Shown here: positions 15,820 to 23,853 of the stretch, one piece after another
Layout of the letters: each line of letters starts with the position of its first letter
Position numbering within the stretch: the first letter of the stretch is position 1
Assembly: GCA_002696965.1 (NCBI GenBank)
Contig: NZUB01000018.1
Location: forward strand, 1-25,375
Direction: 5' to 3'
Length of the DNA stretch: 25,375 nt
Origin: Flavobacteriales bacterium
Lineage (GTDB): Bacteria; Bacteroidota; Bacteroidia; Flavobacteriales; TMED113
Notes under the pieces: model-generated
What the model was told of the DNA's origin: nothing
Seen by the model: only the letters and a program-made list of their open reading frames with translations
The model's database searches: none
Translations under genes and position numbers: made by a program

Positions 15820-15835
15820 TGTTCCATGTGGAACA
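15820..15835. promoter_or_regulatory. parS-like palindrome abutting the mnmG stop codon
   Basis: TGTTCCATGTGGAACA. It is a 16-bp inverted repeat, perfect except for the central step (CATGTG instead of CACGTG). The known ParB-binding consensus is TGTTNCACGTGNAACA, so this matches with one substitution in the core. In many bacteria mnmG (gidA) lies near the replication origin and parS sites cluster there. It could also be a small hairpin (6-bp stem, 4-nt loop). Confidence 0.55.
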
Positions 15836-17704
15836 TTACCGACCCATATAAACTAATAGTACGCTAATGTCTGAAGGTGAGACACCAGAAATTCTTGAGG
15901 CTTGTCCGATTGTTTTGGGTTTTATTTTTTTAAGCTTTTCTCTCCCCTCGCTAGAAATAGATTTAATTTTTTCAAAATTAAAATCAGGAGGGATTTTTAT
16001 TGACTCAAGTCTGTTGAATTTTTCAACATTTTCTTTTTCTTTTTCAATGTAGCCGGAGTACTTTATCAGAATTTCAGCCTCCTCTATAGCCTCTAAGTCT
16101 ATTTTATTTTTTTGGAAAAATAATTTAAATGCATCAGCGTTTTTAATGTCTTTAAACTTAATATTCGGGCGAGATAAAAGTTTTGCAAGCCTGGTGTTTC
16201 TCGAAATAGTGCTTTCCCCCAGACTTTCTAGATATGGGTTAATTTCGTCGGGTCCTATATTCTTAGAGCTTAGGGTGTTTAAAATTTCTTTTATATAGTT
16301 GGTTTTATAGTCTAGTCGATCTATTCTTTTTTGAGACGCAAGTCCAATTTTTTTTGCAATTGGCGTAAGCCTAATGTCGGCATTGTCCTGTCTTAGCAGT
16401 ATCCTGTATTCTGCTCTAGATGTAAACATTCTATATGGTTCGTCTGTGCCCTTTGTGACGAGGTCATCAATGAGTACGCCAATATATGCTTCATTCCTTT
16501 TTAAAATAAATGCGTCTTTTTTATCAATTTTAAAGGCCGCATTTATTCCGGCAACCAGCCCTTGACAGGCAGCTTCTTCATAGCCCGTAGTCCCGTTTAT
16601 TTGCCCCGCAAAAAACAAATTACTAATTAATTTAGTTTCTAATGTGTGGTAAAGCTGTACAGGTGGAAAATAATCATATTCAATCGCGTATCCGGGTCTA
16701 AATAACTTTACATTTTCAAATCCTGGAATTTTTTTTAGGGCATCGTTTTGGATATTTTCAGGAAGAGAGGTCGAAAAGCCGTTAACATAAATTTCACAGG
16801 TTTCTCTTCCCTCTGGTTCAATAAATATCTGGTGACGATCCTTGTCTTTAAATCGTGTAATCTTGTCCTCTATAGAAGGGCAGTATCTTGGACCCAAGCC
16901 CTCTATTGAGCCATCAAATAGAGGCGATTTTTCAAACCCTTGCTGAAGTATTTTGTGCACTTCTTTGTTGGTGTAGCTTATATGGCAGGGGATCTGATTG
17001 GTGATTTTATACTCATTCAGAAAGCTGAAGTTTTTGGGTTTAGTGTCTCCCGAATCCTTTTCAAGTAAATTAAAATTAATAGATCGTCCATCTACTCTAG
17101 GGGGTGTTCCTGTTTTCATTCTTCCGGTTTTAAAGCCAGCTTTTTTTAGTGCTTCTGAAATTCCATATGATGCAGACTCACCAGACCTTCCTCCTTTGAA
17201 TTTTTTTTGCCCTACATGTATTTTCCCATTTAGAAATGTGCCGTTCGTTAGTATCACGCATTTTGCTTTTATGGTCATTCCCAGTGCGGTTTTTATAGCT
17301 GTGATTTTTTGATTTTTAATCACCAGATCAATCACCATGTCTTGCCAAAAATCTACATTTTCTATACTTTCTAGTTTCAATCTCCATTCTTTTGCAAACT
17401 CCATTCTATCGCTTTGCGCTCTTGGGCTCCACATCGCAGGTCCTTTAGATTGGTTGAGCATTTTGAACTGAATCATGGTTTTGTCTGTAATTTCACCAGA
17501 AAAACCACCTAAAGCATCAATCTCTCGGATTATTTGACCTTTAGCAATTCCCCCCATCGCTGGGTTGCATGACATTTGTCCAATAGTTTGCATATTCATG
17601 GTGACAAGCAAAGTTTTTTTACCCAAGTTTGCACCAGCAGCTGCAGCTTCACAGCCAGAATGGCCGCCACCAACTACGATAATGTCATAATCTCTAGAGA
17701 ACAT
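15836..17704 (-). CDS. mnmG: tRNA uridine-5-carboxymethylaminomethyl modification enzyme MnmG (GidA)
   Basis: A 622-residue FAD protein of normal family length. N-terminal dinucleotide fold with VVGGGHSGCEAA (11-22), then the MnmG signatures SCNPAMGGIAKGQIIREID (about 44-62), GLGPRYCPSIEDKI (about 274-287) and ATGYEEAACQGLVAGINAA-like sequence near 375-395 (here TTGYEEAACQGLVAG). The C-terminal helical domain ends in ISGVSPSDISVLLVYMGR, the region that contacts tRNA/MnmE. With MnmE it installs carboxymethylaminomethyl groups at U34 of certain tRNAs. ATG at 17704 is 1 nt after the ybeY stop, so the genes are translationally close. Its stop codon directly touches the parS-like palindrome. Confidence 0.97.
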   Translation of the reverse strand: MFSRDYDIIVVGGGHSGCEAAAAGANLGKKTLLVTMNMQTIGQMSCNPAMGGIAKGQIIREIDALGGFSGEITDKTMIQFKMLNQSKGPAMWSPRAQSDRMEFAKEWRLKLESIENVDFWQDMVIDLVIKNQKITAIKTALGMTIKAKCVILTNGTFLNGKIHVGQKKFKGGRSGESASYGISEALKKAGFKTGRMKTGTPPRVDGRSINFNLLEKDSGDTKPKNFSFLNEYKITNQIPCHISYTNKEVHKILQQGFEKSPLFDGSIEGLGPRYCPSIEDKITRFKDKDRHQIFIEPEGRETCEIYVNGFSTSLPENIQNDALKKIPGFENVKLFRPGYAIEYDYFPPVQLYHTLETKLISNLFFAGQINGTTGYEEAACQGLVAGINAAFKIDKKDAFILKRNEAYIGVLIDDLVTKGTDEPYRMFTSRAEYRILLRQDNADIRLTPIAKKIGLASQKRIDRLDYKTNYIKEILNTLSSKNIGPDEINPYLESLGESTISRNTRLAKLLSRPNIKFKDIKNADAFKLFFQKNKIDLEAIEEAEILIKYSGYIEKEKENVEKFNRLESIKIPPDFNFEKIKSISSEGREKLKKIKPKTIGQASRISGVSPSDISVLLVYMGR

Positions 17705-17705
17705 A

Positions 17706-18146
17706 TTATTTTAATAACTTTATATAGTTGTTTTCTTTTTTTCTCATCACTGCTTTTTCTTTTTCTGAGCTGTCTTTATATCCAATTAAGTGTAAGACGC
17801 CGTGAATCATCACTCGTTGTAATTCTTTTGCAAATATAGTTTTATATGTAATTTTATTTTCTTTTACTCTTTCAATACTAATGAAAACATCTCCAAAAAT
17901 AGCATTGTCTTTATTGTTTAGTATTGTTTTTGGGGGCGTATGTTTAAATGATATTACATCTGTTAGGTATGTTTTTTTTAAATATTTTTGATTAATAGAT
18001 TGCAGATATTTGTCGGAACAGAAGATAAAATTTAAACACCCCAGGTCCCGGTTTTCTTTAAAAACACATTGTTTTATCCAATACTTAGCAGGCAATTGAT
18101 GTTTGCAGTTTTTAACATCTTCAAAAAAATAATTTACCCGATTCAT
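17706..18146 (-). CDS. ybeY: Endoribonuclease YbeY (rRNA maturation factor)
   Basis: A 146-residue UPF0054/YbeY protein. The metal-site motif reads HGVLHLIGYKD (115-125): His115 and His119 are present, but the third His of the usual HGxLHLxGYDH motif is Asp125. As I recall, other Bacteroidota YbeY proteins also have KD here, so this is probably a lineage variant and not decay. LTDVISF (61-67) matches the conserved TDVLSF segment. YbeY is a metal-dependent RNase involved in 16S rRNA 3'-end maturation and ribosome quality control. It lies between DUF4175 (9 nt upstream) and mnmG (1 nt downstream) in a minus-strand operon. Confidence 0.93.
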   Translation of the reverse strand: MNRVNYFFEDVKNCKHQLPAKYWIKQCVFKENRDLGCLNFIFCSDKYLQSINQKYLKKTYLTDVISFKHTPPKTILNNKDNAIFGDVFISIERVKENKITYKTIFAKELQRVMIHGVLHLIGYKDSSEKEKAVMRKKENNYIKLLK

Positions 18147-18155
18147 TATAAGTTT

Positions 18156-21100
18156 TTATTGTAAAATTTTATTAAAATATTGATCAACTTTTTCTTGATA
18201 AAATCTATTTATGTTTGGCGGCTGGGTTTTTATCATTTCATGTTGTTTTAACTTTTCCAGCTCATATTTTTCACGTACATCTTGAATAATTTTTTCAAAC
18301 TCCGTCAGGTTTGTTTTTGACTCTCTTTTTTCATCTTCACCCTGTTCTCTCATTGCATCTTCGATTTCAATAAGTTTAGTTAAAATTTGCTTTTGTCTAT
18401 TTAGAGATTCAAGAGTTATTCTTTTATTTGCAATGTCTTTTTCTGTTTCTTTCATCTCTTCAATAGCATTGCTTAATTTACCCATTGTGTCTTTGTTTTG
18501 CACATCTTTTTTTAATTCTTCTAGTGAATTACGTATTAATTCTTGTCTAGCTAGCATTTCTACTAGTTGTTTAGATGTGCCGCCTTTCTGCATGTCGTTT
18601 TTTTGTCCCTGTTCCAATTGTTTTTTTAAATTTTTTAAATGTTGATTCAATTGCTCTTGCATTTTTTTTAGGTCTCCTGGTTTTGGCGATCCTTTTCCAG
18701 GCTTTTCACACTGCTGAGTGCTAGGAAGGTCACTGGCCATCTCTTGTTGCATGCTTTCTAATATACCGGATAAAATAACAGCTAAGTTATTGGCGGAGGT
18801 CATAACAAACTGCTGCTCTTGCACGGCTTTTAGTGTTTGTCTTTCTCTTAAGTGATCTATTGCTGAACTGGTTTTTTTGTCAATAGCGTTGATTTCCCTA
18901 TTTACCTTAGAAGATATTTGGGGCACACGCTTACTTAATGCAAAAAGCGAGTCTTCAATTATACTTGCAGCATCTCTTAGGTCTTGTTGGTTATGCATTA
19001 AATCTATGTATTGTGGGTCGTTTTTATTTATTTCTTGAAATGATAATAGTATGTTCTCTTCTTCAAGAGAAAAATACACTAGATTTTCTAAAATTTGTCT
19101 TAGCACCTCCATATCTTCATAGTTTTTAGTTTCATTATTTTCTTTTTTCATGTTATTAAATAAATCTGCCAATTCCATTAATTTTTGAGCAGTTTTTTGT
19201 TGTGTTTTACTAGCTCTTTTTTTATTTTTCTTTTCTAATTGACCCGCCCCTTCTTTAAGTTCTTCGTTGACCTCCTCTTCTTGCTTTTTTGTGTCTAAGA
19301 TGTCTTGCTTATTTTCCAACTTTTGATTTAAATACTTTAATGTTTGTATATCATTTTGGATGTTCTTAAAATGATCAACATGTTCTTGTTGAAGAGGAAG
19401 TTTTTCGTGTACTCCTAAACTATCTAAAGATAAACTTAATTGTTTATTGCTAAGATTCTGTAATTGTGAAATAATGTCTTCTAATTGTTGCTCAAACTCT
19501 ACCTGTTTGAGGATTTCTAAATTTCGATCAAGCTCCTTCTCTAGGTCTTCGTTAGATAATTGTAGGTCTTGTATTTTTTGTTGTAAATCATCTTTGTTTA
19601 ATTGATCTTTCAAATCATTCAATTCTTGATATAAATTTTTGATTTCTTCAGGCATAATTTCATTAAAAAGTTTTTCTAGCTGTTGCTGTTTTTTGATCAT
19701 TTCTTCACTAGGATTTGTTAATGAGTTTAATTTGTCAAAATTATTTTTTGTTTCTTTTTTTAACTCTGTGATTTGTGTTTCGATTGCTTTTTGTTTTTGA
19801 AGGATATCCTCAAGTCTTTTTCGATCTCTCCAGTCTAATGAGTCTTTTTCAATTAGTCTTTTCTCAAACTCTGTTAACTCTTTTTTTAAATCAGCTAGCA
19901 TATCCATTTCAGATTGAATAGACGTTTTAACATCATCAGTTTTTTTAGCAAACTCATGTTTTATTTCTTGGTGTGTAGGTATGTTTAAAATGACCAACTC
20001 ACTGGTGGTAGACTTGTATCCATTAATTCGATCATTGTCACTTACTTTTAAATAGCATTTAATCGTTTGGCCTGGCTGAGCGAGGGTTTTAACTATATCA
20101 ATATTATGCATGAAAGACTGTGATGTTAATTCGTTGTTTATGACGATAGTATCAGTTATAATAGTTCCTGCCTCAACTATTTCACCATAAAATATTAAGC
20201 TAGAAAAACCATAGTCATCACGAATTAAACCAGAAATTAAAGATTCATTTATGTTGGGGTCTTCATTTAGTTCAAGCTGAATAATTGGATACGCGTCTTT
20301 AATGATTTTTATATTATAAAAAGTTGTATCAACAAAATATGCGTGTTCATTGGCAAGGGAGATTGTGTATTCAGAGTCTTTGTTCAGTATCTTCTTTAAA
20401 GAATAATCATTGTTTTGAACTTTTTTTAATGAGATATTTTGATTATTAATTTTAAATTGAATACTGTCCGTGTGTAATGTTGTTATACGCCAATTTACGA
20501 GACTTCCCTCAGGAATATTAATAGCTCCCAGGTTCTTTATTTGTTGAACAGGAAAGTCTGTATGTTTTGGGGGAGTAATCGTCAAAACAGCATTTTTAAT
20601 TTCAGGTCTTGCTAGAACTTGTATACTATATTCTTTTGAAAACTCGTTGTTGGCAGAAAAATAATATACAATGTTTTTTTGCACATTATTGAATGTGTGT
20701 GAATAATGGTCGGCAGATATTTTTTTTAATTTTTTAATTTTATTATTGTAATTAATAAATACTTCTTTGGGTCTTTCATCACCATATATTTCTACATTTA
20801 AATTAACATTATCTTTTTCTACAACTTCGATGGTGTCAGATATTAATTTAAAATAAAAGGGGGCGGGCTTTATAAATTCACTATTATAGTTAATAATTCT
20901 ATGTGTACTTTCAGATATCATGCTCCTATTGCCAGAAATAAAAATTACTAAAATAACACTCAATGGCCCTAATAGGTATTTGCTGTAGCTTAATGTTTTT
21001 TTCCAATCAATTGCGTGGTGAAAGGGTGTTAGTTCAATTTCTTTAATTTTTTGATCAATACTGGCTTGAATTATCTCTGCATTACCAGCATCAATATCAC

Positions 21101-21446
21101 TTAGTTCTAAAATATTAGTTAGTTTGTCTGCAACATCACCAAAATATTTTCCAATAATTACAGCGGCTTCTTTATGTGTTAATCTGTCGGTGAGCTGTAA
21201 CATTTTAAAAAGGGGGTTTAATATAAACCAAACACACACTATGATGGTGAAAAGTAAATATGACCAGAATAAAAAGCTTCTAATAAACCCATTAAAAAAC
21301 CCATAGTGTTCAATGACGGCAAGTGTTATAAGTGCTGAAACTAATCCTAATATTGAATAGATGACACCGCGGAGCATTTGGTTTTTGTAATACTCCCGGA
21401 TAAATAAATTTAATTTTTTAAGAAGCGCGGCGTAGTTCTGGTTCAT
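18156..21446 (-). CDS. DUF4175 family membrane protein with long coiled coil
   Basis: A 1096-residue protein typical of Bacteroidota DUF4175 proteins (often annotated as hypothetical or ATPase-like). Predicted membrane helices by eye: residues 25-47, 54-76 and 156-171. A beta-rich, probably periplasmic region follows (about 190-490). Residues about 500-760 and 905-1060 are long, charged, Gln/Glu/Lys-rich coiled-coil segments (for example LQKQKAIETQITELKKETK). A Pro/Gly-rich linker (KPGKGSPKPGDLKK) sits near 925. Function unknown; the shape suggests a membrane-anchored structural or scaffold protein. First gene of the DUF4175-ybeY-mnmG unit, with a TAnnTTTG box 5 nt before the ATG. The coiled-coil composition makes the antisense strand rich in spurious ORFs. 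Confidence 0.88.
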   Translation of the reverse strand: MNQNYAALLKKLNLFIREYYKNQMLRGVIYSILGLVSALITLAVIEHYGFFNGFIRSFLFWSYLLFTIIVCVWFILNPLFKMLQLTDRLTHKEAAVIIGKYFGDVADKLTNILELSDIDAGNAEIIQASIDQKIKEIELTPFHHAIDWKKTLSYSKYLLGPLSVILVIFISGNRSMISESTHRIINYNSEFIKPAPFYFKLISDTIEVVEKDNVNLNVEIYGDERPKEVFINYNNKIKKLKKISADHYSHTFNNVQKNIVYYFSANNEFSKEYSIQVLARPEIKNAVLTITPPKHTDFPVQQIKNLGAINIPEGSLVNWRITTLHTDSIQFKINNQNISLKKVQNNDYSLKKILNKDSEYTISLANEHAYFVDTTFYNIKIIKDAYPIIQLELNEDPNINESLISGLIRDDYGFSSLIFYGEIVEAGTIITDTIVINNELTSQSFMHNIDIVKTLAQPGQTIKCYLKVSDNDRINGYKSTTSELVILNIPTHQEIKHEFAKKTDDVKTSIQSEMDMLADLKKELTEFEKRLIEKDSLDWRDRKRLEDILQKQKAIETQITELKKETKNNFDKLNSLTNPSEEMIKKQQQLEKLFNEIMPEEIKNLYQELNDLKDQLNKDDLQQKIQDLQLSNEDLEKELDRNLEILKQVEFEQQLEDIISQLQNLSNKQLSLSLDSLGVHEKLPLQQEHVDHFKNIQNDIQTLKYLNQKLENKQDILDTKKQEEEVNEELKEGAGQLEKKNKKRASKTQQKTAQKLMELADLFNNMKKENNETKNYEDMEVLRQILENLVYFSLEEENILLSFQEINKNDPQYIDLMHNQQDLRDAASIIEDSLFALSKRVPQISSKVNREINAIDKKTSSAIDHLRERQTLKAVQEQQFVMTSANNLAVILSGILESMQQEMASDLPSTQQCEKPGKGSPKPGDLKKMQEQLNQHLKNLKKQLEQGQKNDMQKGGTSKQLVEMLARQELIRNSLEELKKDVQNKDTMGKLSNAIEEMKETEKDIANKRITLESLNRQKQILTKLIEIEDAMREQGEDEKRESKTNLTEFEKIIQDVREKYELEKLKQHEMIKTQPPNINRFYQEKVDQYFNKILQ

Positions 21447-21451
21447 ATATG

Positions 21452-21459
21452 CAAAAATA
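21452..21459 (-). promoter_or_regulatory. Probable -7 box for the DUF4175-ybeY-mnmG unit
   Basis: TATTTTTG on the minus strand (TAnnTTTG), ending 5 nt before the DUF4175 ATG. If used, the 5' leader would be nearly absent. No TTG at the expected -33 spacing. Divergent from the gltX promoter. Confidence 0.4.
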
Positions 21460-21473
21460 GTAATAAAGACAAA

Positions 21474-21502
21474 TTGAGGATGTTATGATTTAATTATATT
21501 TG
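21474..21502 (+). promoter_or_regulatory. Probable gltX promoter (-33 TTG and -7 TATATTTG)
   Basis: TTG at 21474-21476 and TATATTTG at 21495-21502, separated by 18 nt, close to the Bacteroidota arrangement TTG-N19/21-TAnnTTTG. It would give a leader of about 20-25 nt before the gltX ATG at 21531. The best complete promoter in the window. Confidence 0.6.
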
Positions 21503-21530
21503 TCTTTTCCACTTCCAGTTAACATTAATT

Positions 21531-23063
21531 ATGAGTTTAGAAAAAAACAATATTAGAGTGCGATTTGCCCCTAGTCCAACAGGCCCCCTGCATCTAGGGG
21601 GGGTTAGAACCGCTCTATATAATTTTTTATTTGCGAGAAAACATAAGGGCAAGTTTATACTTAGAATTGAAGATACTGATCAAAAAAGATTTGTAGATGG
21701 TGCTGAAAAATATATTCTAGACTCATTAAATTGGTGTGGTTTAAATCCAGATGAAGGCCCGGGCTTAGGCGGTAGCTTGGGTCCATATAGGCAGTCTGAA
21801 AGAAAAGAAATATATTCTTCATTTGTTCAGCAGCTAATAGAGTCAAAGCATGCATATTATGCTTTTGATACACCAGAAGAATTAGATTCAATGAGAGCTA
21901 AGATGAAGTCGTCAGGCGTTCAATCACCAACCTATAATAATATTACCCGGGAAAGCATGAAAAATTCTTTAACTCTTCCATCTGAAGAAACCGCGAGGTT
22001 AATCGATTCTGGTGAAAAGTATGTTGTGCGCATAAAGATGCCAAGAAATCAAGAGATTAAGTTTGAAGATTTGGTTAGAGGTTGGGTAAGTGTAAATACA
22101 AACCATATTGATGATAAAATAATTTATAAATCAGATGGCATGCCAACTTATCACTTAGCTAATGTTGTGGATGATTATTGCATGAAAATAACTCATGTTA
22201 TCAGAGGCGAAGAGTGGTTGCCTTCAGCCCCACTGCATATTTACTTATATGATTGTTTTGGATGGCTAAATTCTGCTCCTAAATTTGCCCATCTTCCATT
22301 AATTTTAAAGCCAGACGGAAATGGTAAGCTTAGTAAACGAGATGGTGATAGGCTTGGTTTTCCCGTGTTTCCAATAGAATGGAATTCGCCTGAGGGGGAG
22401 GTTTTTCCAGGCTATCGTGAAGAAGGGTTTTCAAACGAAGCTTTTGTAAACATGCTGTCTTTTTTAGGTTGGAATCCCGGTACAGATCAAGAAGTTTTTA
22501 ATATGACGGAATTGATTACAGAATTTTCTTTGGCGCGCGTAGGAAAATCGGGTTCAAAATATGACTATGCTAAAACTAAGTGGTTTAATCAACAGCATTT
22601 AAGACTTCGGTCAGATTTAGAGTTGTTTGAAATGATGATGGCAAAAGATGATACAGTTTTAAGTAGGTTTTCAAAAGAATATATATTAAAGATTATTTCA
22701 CTAGTTAAAGACAGGGCTGTATTTGCAACAGACATATTAGACGAGGCGGCTTGTTTTTTTACTGAAAAGGTTCATTTTGAAGAGTTGTCAGTTGAGAAAA
22801 AGTGGAATCAAAACATGGTTCCTCACTTGAATAATATATTAGACTTATTGACTTCGCTGGATGATTTTACGAATGAAGATATTGAAAGAGTATTTAAAGA
22901 GTACTTGCAACTAAATAATTTAAGTTTTGGAAAAATTATGCCAATGCTAAGAATAGCAATAACAGGAAAAATGGCAGGGCCTTCATTATTTGTAACTATG
23001 GAGCTTCTAGGCTTGAATAAAGTGCAAAAGAGAGTTAAACACGCTATAAATACAATTTTGTAA
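21531..23063 (+). CDS. gltX: Glutamyl-tRNA synthetase
   Basis: A 510-residue class I aminoacyl-tRNA synthetase. The N-terminal RFAPSPTGPLHLGGVRTALY stretch (11-30) carries the HIGH-type motif HLGG, and KLSKRDGDR (266-274) is the KMSKS-type loop. LRIEDTDQKRF (about 44-54) and the VIRGEEWLPSAPLH region (about 224-237) are GluRS family motifs. It charges tRNA(Glu), and possibly tRNA(Gln) for GatCAB if non-discriminating; the sequence alone does not let me decide. Expressed from a divergent promoter with DUF4175. The stop codon TAA overlaps the A of the folB ATG. The HLGGV codons contain a G7 run (21597-21603), which cannot slip without killing an essential gene, showing that such runs are tolerated here. 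Confidence 0.97.
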   Translation: MSLEKNNIRVRFAPSPTGPLHLGGVRTALYNFLFARKHKGKFILRIEDTDQKRFVDGAEKYILDSLNWCGLNPDEGPGLGGSLGPYRQSERKEIYSSFVQQLIESKHAYYAFDTPEELDSMRAKMKSSGVQSPTYNNITRESMKNSLTLPSEETARLIDSGEKYVVRIKMPRNQEIKFEDLVRGWVSVNTNHIDDKIIYKSDGMPTYHLANVVDDYCMKITHVIRGEEWLPSAPLHIYLYDCFGWLNSAPKFAHLPLILKPDGNGKLSKRDGDRLGFPVFPIEWNSPEGEVFPGYREEGFSNEAFVNMLSFLGWNPGTDQEVFNMTELITEFSLARVGKSGSKYDYAKTKWFNQQHLRLRSDLELFEMMMAKDDTVLSRFSKEYILKIISLVKDRAVFATDILDEAACFFTEKVHFEELSVEKKWNQNMVPHLNNILDLLTSLDDFTNEDIERVFKEYLQLNNLSFGKIMPMLRIAITGKMAGPSLFVTMELLGLNKVQKRVKHAINTIL

Positions 23064-23422
23064 TGGGTAGAATTTTAATTCGGGATTTAGCCACATACAG
23101 TTATCATGGTTGCTTTGAAGAGGAAAATAAAATCGGAGCAAACTATAAATTGAATATTTGGGTAGATGGCGATTTCTCAAAAGCAGAAAGCACAGACTCT
23201 TTAATTGATACTATTGATTACGTAGAGCTTGCTGATTTGGCAGCAAAAGAAATGGCATCTCCGTCTAGGTTGATTGAGCATGTAGCAGATAGAATTTTGT
23301 CAAAGATACTTTCTCGATGGAGCCAGATAACACTCGCAGGCTTGACAATCATTAAAGTTTCTCCCCCCATGAATGAGTTTGTTAAATCTGTTGAATATAC
23401 TATTGAGAAAAGACAAGCATAG
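23063..23422 (+). CDS. folB: Dihydroneopterin aldolase
   Basis: A 119-residue FolB/DHNA protein: MGRILIRDLATYSYHGCFEE start, with the conserved YHGxxxxExxxG pattern giving Glu21, and the catalytic Lys98 in TIIKVSPPM. SRLIEHVADRILSKIL (about 68-83) is the conserved helix with LIE. It converts 7,8-dihydroneopterin to 6-hydroxymethyl-7,8-dihydropterin and glycolaldehyde in folate synthesis. The ATG overlaps the gltX stop by one base (TAATG), so the two are translationally coupled. Length and ends are normal. No other folate gene is in the window. Confidence 0.95.
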   Translation: MGRILIRDLATYSYHGCFEEENKIGANYKLNIWVDGDFSKAESTDSLIDTIDYVELADLAAKEMASPSRLIEHVADRILSKILSRWSQITLAGLTIIKVSPPMNEFVKSVEYTIEKRQA

Positions 23423-23433
23423 CATATTATTTC

Positions 23434-23450
23434 AACTTTTATAAGTTTTT
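23434..23450 (+). terminator. Weak hairpin after folB
   Basis: AACTT-TTAT-AAGTT followed by TTT, a 5-bp AT-rich stem 11 nt after the folB stop. Thermodynamically weak, but well placed between folB and the tRNA-Cys promoter. Confidence 0.25.
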
Positions 23451-23452
23451 AG

Positions 23453-23460
23453 TATGTTTG
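23453..23460 (+). promoter_or_regulatory. Probable -7 box for tRNA-Cys
   Basis: TATGTTTG (TAnnTTTG), ending 12 nt before the tRNA 5' end, the same geometry as at tRNA-Arg. Confidence 0.55.
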
Positions 23461-23472
23461 CAATCTAATTTA

Positions 23473-23543
23473 GGTCGGATGGCCGAGTGGCTAGGCAGTG
23501 GTCTGCAAAACCATCTACACCGGTTCGAATCCGGTTCCGACCT
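23473..23543 (+). tRNA. tRNA-Cys (anticodon GCA)
   Basis: A 71-nt cloverleaf. The acceptor GGTCGGA pairs perfectly with TCCGACC, and the discriminator is T (U73), the identity base for cysteine. D arm GCC...GGC; anticodon stem GTGGT/ACCAT (one G-T pair) with loop CTGCAAA gives anticodon GCA. T arm ACCGG-TTCGAAT-CCGGT. CCA is not encoded. Confidence 0.97.
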
Positions 23544-23575
23544 CTTTTATGGTTATTTTTTACTTACCAAGAACC

Positions 23576-23626
23576 GGTAAAGAGTAGACACACCATTTTA
23601 GCCCTTTACTAAAGCTCTTATTTTTT
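23576..23626 (+). terminator. Possible terminator downstream of tRNA-Cys
   Basis: GGTAAAG (23576-23582) can pair with CTTTACT (23604-23610), or AAGAG (23580-23584) with CTCTT (23615-23619), followed by A and then six T at 23621-23626. The long loops make it uncertain. The rest of 23544-23850 is AT-rich and non-coding as far as I can see. It holds no box matching TAnnTTTG exactly (TAAATTTA near 23816 is closest) and presumably contains the promoter of the next gene. Confidence 0.3.
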
Positions 23627-23838
23627 GATACTAAAAAAGTTATTAACAAAAAATTAACAAAATTCCATTGTTTTTTAATTTAAAATAATTAACTTGAAGG
23701 CGTAGGATTACCCCCATATTGTGTTCGTTTTCCTGCACCAATTATTATAACATTTTGATTATCAGCCTATTAGGGTATGCTGGTGGTCTATTTATTGTAT
23801 TTAAAAATGAAAGATAAATTTATACCCCAAATTCTTAA

Positions 23839-23853
23839 AAATTAGTAGCTATG
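23839..23853 (+). promoter_or_regulatory. Shared start-site sequence, copy 2 (giant repeat protein)
   Basis: AAATTAGTAGCTATG, identical to 12413-12427. An in-frame TAA at 23836-23838 just upstream confirms that the ATG at 23851 is the first possible start of the giant protein. Confidence 0.5.

Noticed and set aside
23777..23845. 22-codon ORF just upstream of the giant gene, ending at the TAG in the shared start-site sequence
   Set aside because: A possible leader peptide, but too short to support; no equivalent before the CotH gene, which has the same start-site sequence.
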